From NCBI RefSeq assembly GCF_020991065.1, contig NZ_CP087710.1:620001-684000 (forward strand): a stretch of 64,000 nt of DNA, read 5' to 3'. The position numbers and the translations under genes were made by a program. Of this stretch, positions 59,353-64,000 are shown piece by piece (within the stretch, counting starts at the first letter, position 1; every line of letters begins with the position of its first letter). The DNA is from Nocardioides okcheonensis. Its GTDB lineage: Bacteria > Actinomycetota > Actinomycetes > Propionibacteriales > Nocardioidaceae. Under the pieces are notes generated by a model that was not told where the DNA came from, searched no databases, and was given only the letters and a program-made list of their open reading frames with translations.

Positions 59353-59738
59353 CAGATGCATCCGTTGCCGAGGAGACCGCTGAGCATGCTCGGGAGCACG
59401 AGGTAGCCGATCGCGGCCAGGAAGACGACGACCACGGAGATGACGCCGACCTTCGAGGCGTGGGGCATTGCGAAGACGCGGCCCGCGATGATGGCGCCGA
59501 TCGCGATGATGATCCCGACCACGAAGAGGATGCCGACTCCCCACAGCACGTAGCCGGTGATGGTGTCGGTGGGGACCTGCGCGCCCGGGGGTGCCTTGGG
59601 GCAGACCGCCAGCACGGTGACCGAGAGCTGCCTTGGGGTGAGGTCGGCCGTGGATGTTGAGGCGGACCCTGCCAGGGCGCCGAGGTTCGGGTCTGTGACG
59701 GCGAGGTAAGTGGCGTTGGTGAGGGTGGCGAGGTCCAT
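59352..59738 (-). CDS. Small membrane protein of the transfer block (pilin/VirB2-like position)
   Basis: This 128-residue protein has two or three hydrophobic helices (GYVLWGVGILFVVGIIIAI, VGVISVVVVFLAAIGYLVLP). It has no strong motif, but its size, helices and place before the VirB6-like gene suit a VirB2/VirB3-type component. AAAGGAGG gives a perfect ribosome binding site. The assignment to a subunit is by position. Confidence 0.7.
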   Translation of the reverse strand: MDLATLTNATYLAVTDPNLGALAGSASTSTADLTPRQLSVTVLAVCPKAPPGAQVPTDTITGYVLWGVGILFVVGIIIAIGAIIAGRVFAMPHASKVGVISVVVVFLAAIGYLVLPSMLSGLLGNGCI

Positions 59739-59829
59739 GGCTGGACCTCCTTTCTCGATGGTCTGGTCGCAGAATCACGCGGGTTGGGGCTGCGGTGGAA
59801 GCCGGACGAGGCGGGCGATGTCGTGAGCT

Positions 59830-60936
59830 TCACCGGCCCCGCGGGTGCGGTGGTGCGGAAGGCGACGGTCGATGCGACAGCAGCTCGGGTCGCTGCAGGC
59901 GCCGCTCCACGAGCCCTCGCTCGGGCACCTGCTCGAGCACCTGTTCTGTGCGCTGCTCGGTCGGTTCGACGCGGGTGAGGACGTCGCGCGCGACGGACGT
60001 CAGCATCGCTGGAACGGAACGTGCCTCCAGGCCCCGCACGGCGATCTCGCGGCAGTGGGGAATCGTGACCAGCGCTCCGTGGGCGAGCAAGGTTGCGACG
60101 TCGGCGCCAGCCTCGTGTTCGAGGCTCCGATCCCATCGGCGCTGCGATGGTCCGCGCACGCCGATCACCACTCGCGGCGTGGGCTGCCCGTGCCCACCAC
60201 CCAGGCGTGCCTCGAGTCGTTCGCCGAGACTGCCGGCGATGTGGCCCGGATCGGTCAACTGGTGGACGGCGCTGGCCAGGCGTCGCATCCCGGCGGTCGT
60301 GGCGGGCGTAACGAACACGAGCACGTCGGCGGTCGTGACGGCGTCGTACAGCCAGCCTCGGCTGCCGGCGAGTTGGGTGGCCTCCCAGGCGACGTCGAGG
60401 ATCGTGAGGGTGCCGGGGTCTGCTGGCGTCGGGGGCAGGACGTGATCGACAGCGAGGATCGGGGTGTTCGAGCGCTGTATGAGGACGTGATCGCGGCGTC
60501 CTTGGCGCCAGCCGTGAGGGTTGACGCCGAGTTCTGCCGTCGCGGCTGCGGTCAAGCCCGAGGTGGTGGACGAAGAACACTCAACGATGCGCGTCGGCCC
60601 CGAACTGTTGAGCGCGGTGGCCAGCGCGAAGGTGGTGGCACCGGCCGATCCGACGCAACCCACGACGGCGACGACCCGTTCCCCCTTGGCACGCTCCCAG
60701 TCGGACCCGTCGTAGCTACTGCCAGTGCTCTGGGCGAGGTGCCCCGGGCGCTGGGACACGAAGCGGTACTCCCCCGCCGAGACGGCGCGCCATGCCCGCT
60801 TCAGCTCATCGACCTGGACCGGGGACGACGACGACGCGTCCCGCTCCGGGAGGGACATGCCGTGGCGTGACGCAGCCTCGCCCGGCGCGTCGAGGGCCAG
60901 TGAGGGGTCATGGTCGGGGCGAGTGCCGCGGATCAC
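59830..60936 (-). CDS. ParA/MinD-like protein with a degenerate P-loop
   Basis: This 368-residue protein has the deviant-Walker fold of ParA/MinD: VVAVVGCVGSAGATTFALAT, LTILDVAWEATQ and TTADVLVFVTPATTAGMRRL. The usual Lys of GKGGxGKT is absent (GSAGATT), so ATP binding or hydrolysis may be altered. It is the first gene of the transfer block and may position the secretion machine. AAGGAG precedes the GTG start. Confidence 0.75.
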   Translation of the reverse strand: MIRGTRPDHDPSLALDAPGEAASRHGMSLPERDASSSSPVQVDELKRAWRAVSAGEYRFVSQRPGHLAQSTGSSYDGSDWERAKGERVVAVVGCVGSAGATTFALATALNSSGPTRIVECSSSTTSGLTAAATAELGVNPHGWRQGRRDHVLIQRSNTPILAVDHVLPPTPADPGTLTILDVAWEATQLAGSRGWLYDAVTTADVLVFVTPATTAGMRRLASAVHQLTDPGHIAGSLGERLEARLGGGHGQPTPRVVIGVRGPSQRRWDRSLEHEAGADVATLLAHGALVTIPHCREIAVRGLEARSVPAMLTSVARDVLTRVEPTEQRTEQVLEQVPERGLVERRLQRPELLSHRPSPSAPPHPRGR

Positions 60937-61364
60937 GCGCTGGCTCCTTGTACTGCTGCGAGAGCGACCGGCAGACGGACGGGGAGGTCACCGGGACCGT
61001 CAGAGGCCAGCACGTCCGGAAGTCCATCCGCGAGCCCGACTCCTAGCCCTCGCCCTAGCCCGAGTGTGTGGCGGCTCTCGACGGCCTCGCGGATCTCGGC
61101 CGCCGACATCGCACACAGCTCACGCTTGGCGGCCTGGGTCTCGGTCAGCTCCTCCAGACAGGCCGTGATCGCTCGGAGGACGTGCGCCTCACGGGAGACG
61201 ATCGCGAGCAGCTCCGCAGCCCGTCCGGGCCCACACGACCTGCCGGAGCCGCCGGACGTGCGGGAGCTGCTGGACCGACTGTCGAGCTCCTCGAGGGTGG
61301 GCAGCATCAGCTGGCTCGATTGCGCGGCCGCGACCGAGCGCGGCCAGCGGTGCCTGTCGGGCAT
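60933..61364 (-). CDS. Small hypothetical protein of the transfer block
   Basis: This protein of about 143 residues has a Ser-rich N-terminus (LDSRSSSSRTSGGSGRS), a helical middle (AAELLAIVSREAHVLRAITA, LEELTETQAAKRELC) and a Gly-rich end. The ATG at 61364 is chosen because GGAGGCG lies upstream. Its stop overlaps the ParA-like start. No family is recognised. Confidence 0.65.
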   Translation of the reverse strand: MPDRHRWPRSVAAAQSSQLMLPTLEELDSRSSSSRTSGGSGRSCGPGRAAELLAIVSREAHVLRAITACLEELTETQAAKRELCAMSAAEIREAVESRHTLGLGRGLGVGLADGLPDVLASDGPGDLPVRLPVALAAVQGASA

Positions 61365-61410
61365 GGGGATCGCCTCCGCTCCCCTACGTCGACGGCCGCC
61401 GTGCTGGCGT

Positions 61411-62316
61411 TCAGCAGGCATCGCTCAGCACCTCGGTGAACTTCGGTGCGGCCGCCGCCAAGGCCTGCACAGTGCGTGACGTTCGACGGCGCACGGTGCT
61501 CTCCGACACACCCATCTGTGCCGCGACCCGACGGGAGACCTCGTTGCTCAGCAGGCCACCGCATCCGCGGCGCACGTTGCGTGTCTCGACCTCTGCTGCC
61601 GCTTGGAGCACGGCCGCCAAGAGCGTCTCCTCGGAGGGGGTGATGACCTCCGAGGTGCCCGCCCAGGCCAGCAGCTCGGTGACCTCGGACCTCGCCGTGG
61701 TGTCTGCTTCGGAAGCATCCGGAGCAGTCGTGCCGGCGATCCTGCTCGAGGTCTCGGCGGCTGCCTCGAACGCGTCCTGCTCGCCGATCACCATCGTGCG
61801 CGCCCAGGACCGGTCGCGGCGCTCGACCTGGAAGTGGTCGCCGAGCTCGAGCAGAACAGCGGCGCGGGTGTCGAGCAGAACGTTGGCCGCCACCCGCCGG
61901 ATGCGACGCCACCTCACGGTGCGCACCTCGATCCACAGCTGGGAGGCGACCAGCTCGTCGACCGCACCTGCCGAACGCAGTCCGCCGACGGGCTGGTGAT
62001 CGTGGAATGGCTGGCAGCGCTGCCGGCGTTGCAGCCGGGCGGCCAGCTGGCAAGCCCCCGGAAGTAGACACTTGGCCAGCACTCCGGCGGCCACGTTGTC
62101 GTTGCCGCCGTCGAGGGCTGCCAGCTCGGCCAGCGCGAGCAGGACGTCGTCGATCGCGTCGTAGTCGGCGTGACGAAGCCATGCCCGCAGCTGGTCGAAG
62201 CCGCCGACCACCAGCAGCCGTTCATCGCCCACGCACCAGTCGTCCCAGCGCGTTCGAGCGACCTCCAGCAGTTCGCCACCGTCCTCCAACCCCAGCAGTT
62301 CTTCCACAGCACTCAT
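61411..62316 (-). CDS. HTH regulator of the conjugative element
   Basis: This 301-residue protein is helical for most of its length (for example DDVLLALAELAALDGG). It ends with a helix-turn-helix (LLSNEVSRRVAAQMGVSEST, VRRRTSRTVQALAAAAPKF) like those of sigma-like or replication regulators. It is common at this end of actinobacterial conjugative elements and probably controls transfer genes. Confidence 0.78.
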   Translation of the reverse strand: MSAVEELLGLEDGGELLEVARTRWDDWCVGDERLLVVGGFDQLRAWLRHADYDAIDDVLLALAELAALDGGNDNVAAGVLAKCLLPGACQLAARLQRRQRCQPFHDHQPVGGLRSAGAVDELVASQLWIEVRTVRWRRIRRVAANVLLDTRAAVLLELGDHFQVERRDRSWARTMVIGEQDAFEAAAETSSRIAGTTAPDASEADTTARSEVTELLAWAGTSEVITPSEETLLAAVLQAAAEVETRNVRRGCGGLLSNEVSRRVAAQMGVSESTVRRRTSRTVQALAAAAPKFTEVLSDAC

Positions 62317-62539
62317 CGCTACGACATCCCTCCAGCTCGCGGATCCAGGCGTCGAAACTGCTCGGCCGGGATCCCCGCACCCGTCCCCCGAGCGCTCATG
62401 ACCGGCTCATCCGGGCGACAGGGGACGCCGGGAGAGGGCGGGGGACGCCCAAGGTGATCCCTGTTTGCGCAGGTCAGGAGCCGTCCCCCGAATGTCGGGT
62501 CGTGCCCCGCCCGGCCCACCCATGAAAGGAGCCGCGCCC

Positions 62540-62623
62540 ATGCCGCGTCGCCTGCGTCGCATGGCGGAGACCGGAGATGCTGCCGAACAACTCATCGAAC
62601 CCATGTTCGATACAGTCGGGTGA
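62540..62623 (+). CDS. 27-residue leader peptide, coupled to the next gene
   Basis: MPRRLRRMAETGDAAEQLIE and then PMFDTVG form a short frame with an excellent AAAGGAG site. Its stop shares bases with the next start (TGATG). It may be a short arginine-rich regulator or a leader that sets expression of the next gene. Confidence 0.55.
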   Translation: MPRRLRRMAETGDAAEQLIEPMFDTVG

Positions 62624-63048
62624 TGGCTGGCGGGATGGACCGACGAAGTGACGACGGCTTCCCGCGCGAGACCCTTGCCGAAAGGATCGCCAACACGCGA
62701 GCGCGTCAGGCCGAACGTGAGGCCGAGAGAGATTTCACGGCATCATCTGGGACACGCGCGGCGAGCCACAGCACTGCTGGGTTCCATCGCCAACGTCCCA
62801 CCTCGTCGCCAGCAGCTTGGGCGGCGTCACCCCGCGCGGAGACGGAGCCCGTCTCCTCGCCCTTGCCGATCCGGCACTGCTGGTACCTCTCGAGCGAGCA
62901 CGGACGCCTGCCCGCACTGCTTCTCAAGTGGCGACCCCTAGGCGAAGGACGGTTCGACGGGTTCATATGCACCGTTGTGCTCGACGACCAGGAGGGATGG
63001 ATGCTGGCCGAGATGTGGGTGCAGGCGTCGTTGCTGTCCCCGGCATGA
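62623..63048 (+). CDS. Hypothetical protein of the conjugative element
   Basis: This protein of about 141 residues has an Arg/Glu-rich, probably helical N-terminus (LAERIANTRARQAEREAERD). A compact strand-rich end follows (HCWYLSSEHGRLPALLLKWR, EGRFDGFICTVVLDDQEGW). The C-terminal half looks conserved. It is translationally coupled to the 27-residue peptide. No function is recognised. Confidence 0.7.
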   Translation: MAGGMDRRSDDGFPRETLAERIANTRARQAEREAERDFTASSGTRAASHSTAGFHRQRPTSSPAAWAASPRAETEPVSSPLPIRHCWYLSSEHGRLPALLLKWRPLGEGRFDGFICTVVLDDQEGWMLAEMWVQASLLSPA

Positions 63049-63140
63049 GGGCTGAGCGACGAGTTCGATCCGAGTTGGAAGAAGGAGTCGCTGGGCAGGC
63101 CGACCGGGATCTTCTGGCGGACGTTGAGCTCGACGCCGCC

Positions 63141-63160
63141 GTTACAAAGAGTTACAAAGA
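63141..63160. repeat. Tandem GTTACAAAGA repeat
   Basis: Two exact 10-bp copies lie head to tail and are far richer in A/T than their surroundings. They lie between the convergent genes ending at 63048 and 63215. They may be a protein-binding site. Confidence 0.6.
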
Positions 63161-63214
63161 GATATCAACGGCGACCGCCCGATGGGCGAGTCTCCGCTCT
63201 CGTACGGGCGAGTG

Positions 63215-64000
63215 TCAGCGGTTGTTGTTGCGCCGCCACGTGAACGCCCTGGCGGCCGCGGCCACCTCGACGTCTTGTCGGCGCAGCCAGTACCGGTTGC
63301 CGCGCCTGGTGCCTGGCAGGGTGCCTGCACGGATGCGCTGTCCCACTCCGTTGCGGGTCAGTCCGAGCGTCAGCGCCGCGGTCGTCGTGGTCACCCAGAC
63401 GTGTCCATCGTCGGGTGGCTCGTTGGTCGGTCGGGTCCGGCGACGCTCGTCTCGCTTGAGTTCGGTTCCTCGCACGCGCTGCGACCAGACCTCGGAGGCG
63501 CTCACCGCGGACTCACGGCTGATGGATGCCCTCCACCGCGGCCCGGGCCGCTGCACCAGCAACCCCTCCTTGATGAGTTCAGGAATCCGGCCGCGAGAGC
63601 AGCCAACGACCTGGGCGGCATCGGCTTGGCTCACCCACTCCTGCTCGTCGGCCGCACGCGCAACGATGAGCCGGTCGACTGACTCGCCCGACACCCACAC
63701 ACGCCCCTCGAGCTTGGCCTCGAGACCGCCAGCCCGGACCCACCGCAGCACTGAGCTCTCCGAGCACGTCAACGCCAGAGCGGCGTCCTCCACTGTCAGC
63801 CAACGAGTGATCGGGTCCGGGTCGGAGGTCGGCCTTCGCGCGCTGAGGATCTCGCGCAGGCCGAGGCCTCTCGGCGCCGCCCGTTCTGGGCGTGCCTGCT
63901 GGCGTTGCTCACGAGCGGCCCTCCGCTGAGCGCGTTCGATCTGGACCTCTCGGTGCCAGGCCGCCCACTCGAGCACCGATGCAAGATCCAAGGTCGGATG
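63215..64000 (-). CDS. HTH/excisionase-like DNA-binding protein (5' end at window edge)
   Basis: This protein of at least 258 residues has three helix-turn-helix units of the MerR/excisionase type: ITRWLTVEDAALALTCSESS, EWVSQADAAQVVGCSRGRIP and VTTTTAALTLGLTRNGVGQR, the last before LPGTRRGNRYWLRRQDVEV. The frame is open to the right edge (HPT before a TTG at 63991), so the start is probably outside. Such multi-HTH proteins occur at the regulatory end of conjugative elements. An integrase may lie just outside. Confidence 0.75.
   Translation of the reverse strand, partial: HPTLDLASVLEWAAWHREVQIERAQRRAAREQRQQARPERAAPRGLGLREILSARRPTSDPDPITRWLTVEDAALALTCSESSVLRWVRAGGLEAKLEGRVWVSGESVDRLIVARAADEQEWVSQADAAQVVGCSRGRIPELIKEGLLVQRPGPRWRASISRESAVSASEVWSQRVRGTELKRDERRRTRPTNEPPDDGHVWVTTTTAALTLGLTRNGVGQRIRAGTLPGTRRGNRYWLRRQDVEVAAAARAFTWRRNNNR

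Larger units (their letters stand above)
31184..64000. mobile_element. Conjugative element (integrative element or plasmid), right end outside window
   Basis: A MobF relaxase, VirD4-like coupling protein, VirB4-like ATPase, SCO6880-like protein, VirB6-like membrane protein, peptidoglycan hydrolase and regulators occur together. This is the arrangement found in actinobacterial conjugative elements that transfer single-stranded DNA. An 8.7-kb cargo island splits the relaxase from the secretion genes. The left limit is approximate, between 30.0 and 31.2 kb. No integrase, replication initiator or attachment site is visible, so element and plasmid cannot be told apart. Confidence 0.75.

Noticed and set aside
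1..64000. CRISPR arrays, rRNA and tRNA genes
   Set aside because: No regularly spaced repeats of 24-40 bases and no recognisable tRNA or rRNA sequence were found by eye on either strand.

Overview
The window is high-GC actinobacterial DNA. Codon use, frequent GTG starts, AAGGAG-type ribosome binding sites, a mycofactocin-type short-chain dehydrogenase and the gene content all suit a Nocardioidaceae-like organism (for example Nocardioides). The genus is an inference, because no rRNA or tRNA gene is present to anchor it.

Region 1 (1-18.3 kb) looks chromosomal but is rich in transferred pieces. It opens with an OmpR-type response regulator and the 5' part of its histidine kinase. Then comes a small cassette in which an AbiF-like HEPN gene, preceded by a strong RNA hairpin, lies between a dead and an intact copy of the same serine recombinase. 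After that come an RCC1 propeller protein, a sulfotransferase, a drug-export and UvrA-like operon (ABC ATPase, ABC permease, UvrA paralogue) divergent from a TetR regulator, a wrecked ISL3-type transposase, an ArsR-SRPBCC-membrane protein operon with a clear operator, a LuxR-type regulator, and a pair of membrane proteins. Short intergenic repeats recur through this part.

Region 2 (18.6-29.6 kb) is a tightly packed nine-gene operon on the minus strand, divergent from a TetR regulator. Its order is MMPL transporter, MFS exporter, cytochrome P450, 3Fe-4S ferredoxin, ferredoxin reductase, mycofactocin-type SDR, arginine deiminase/DDAH-like enzyme, FAD amine-oxidase-like protein and acetoacetate-decarboxylase-like protein. 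The last two are broken (a frameshift, then an amber stop and truncation), so the pathway is probably decaying at its 3' end. Three palindromes between the TetR gene and the operon are likely operators.

Region 3 (about 31 kb to the right edge) is a conjugative element, either an integrative element or a plasmid. It has a 2.1-kilo-residue MobF relaxase-helicase with a C-terminal DnaG-like TOPRIM domain. A type IV secretion block lies at 48.6-60.9 kb: VirD4-like coupling protein, cell-wall hydrolase fusion, VirB4-like ATPase, SCO6880-like protein, VirB6-like membrane protein, pilin-like small membrane protein and ParA-like protein. Regulators and accessory proteins occupy the right end. No integrase, attachment site or replication gene lies inside the window.

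Between the relaxase and the transfer genes (38.2-46.9 kb) the element carries a cargo island that looks like anti-phage or conflict genes. It holds a TIR-domain protein, a Vsr/DUF559-like PD-(D/E)XK nuclease, a phospholipase-D-fold nuclease, a GNAT-like protein, a nucleoid-associated NdpA-like protein directly followed by a RelA/SpoT nucleotidyltransferase, and several small unknowns. The two most promising systems in the window are the AbiF-like gene with its putative RNA, and the NdpA-like plus RelA/SpoT pair.
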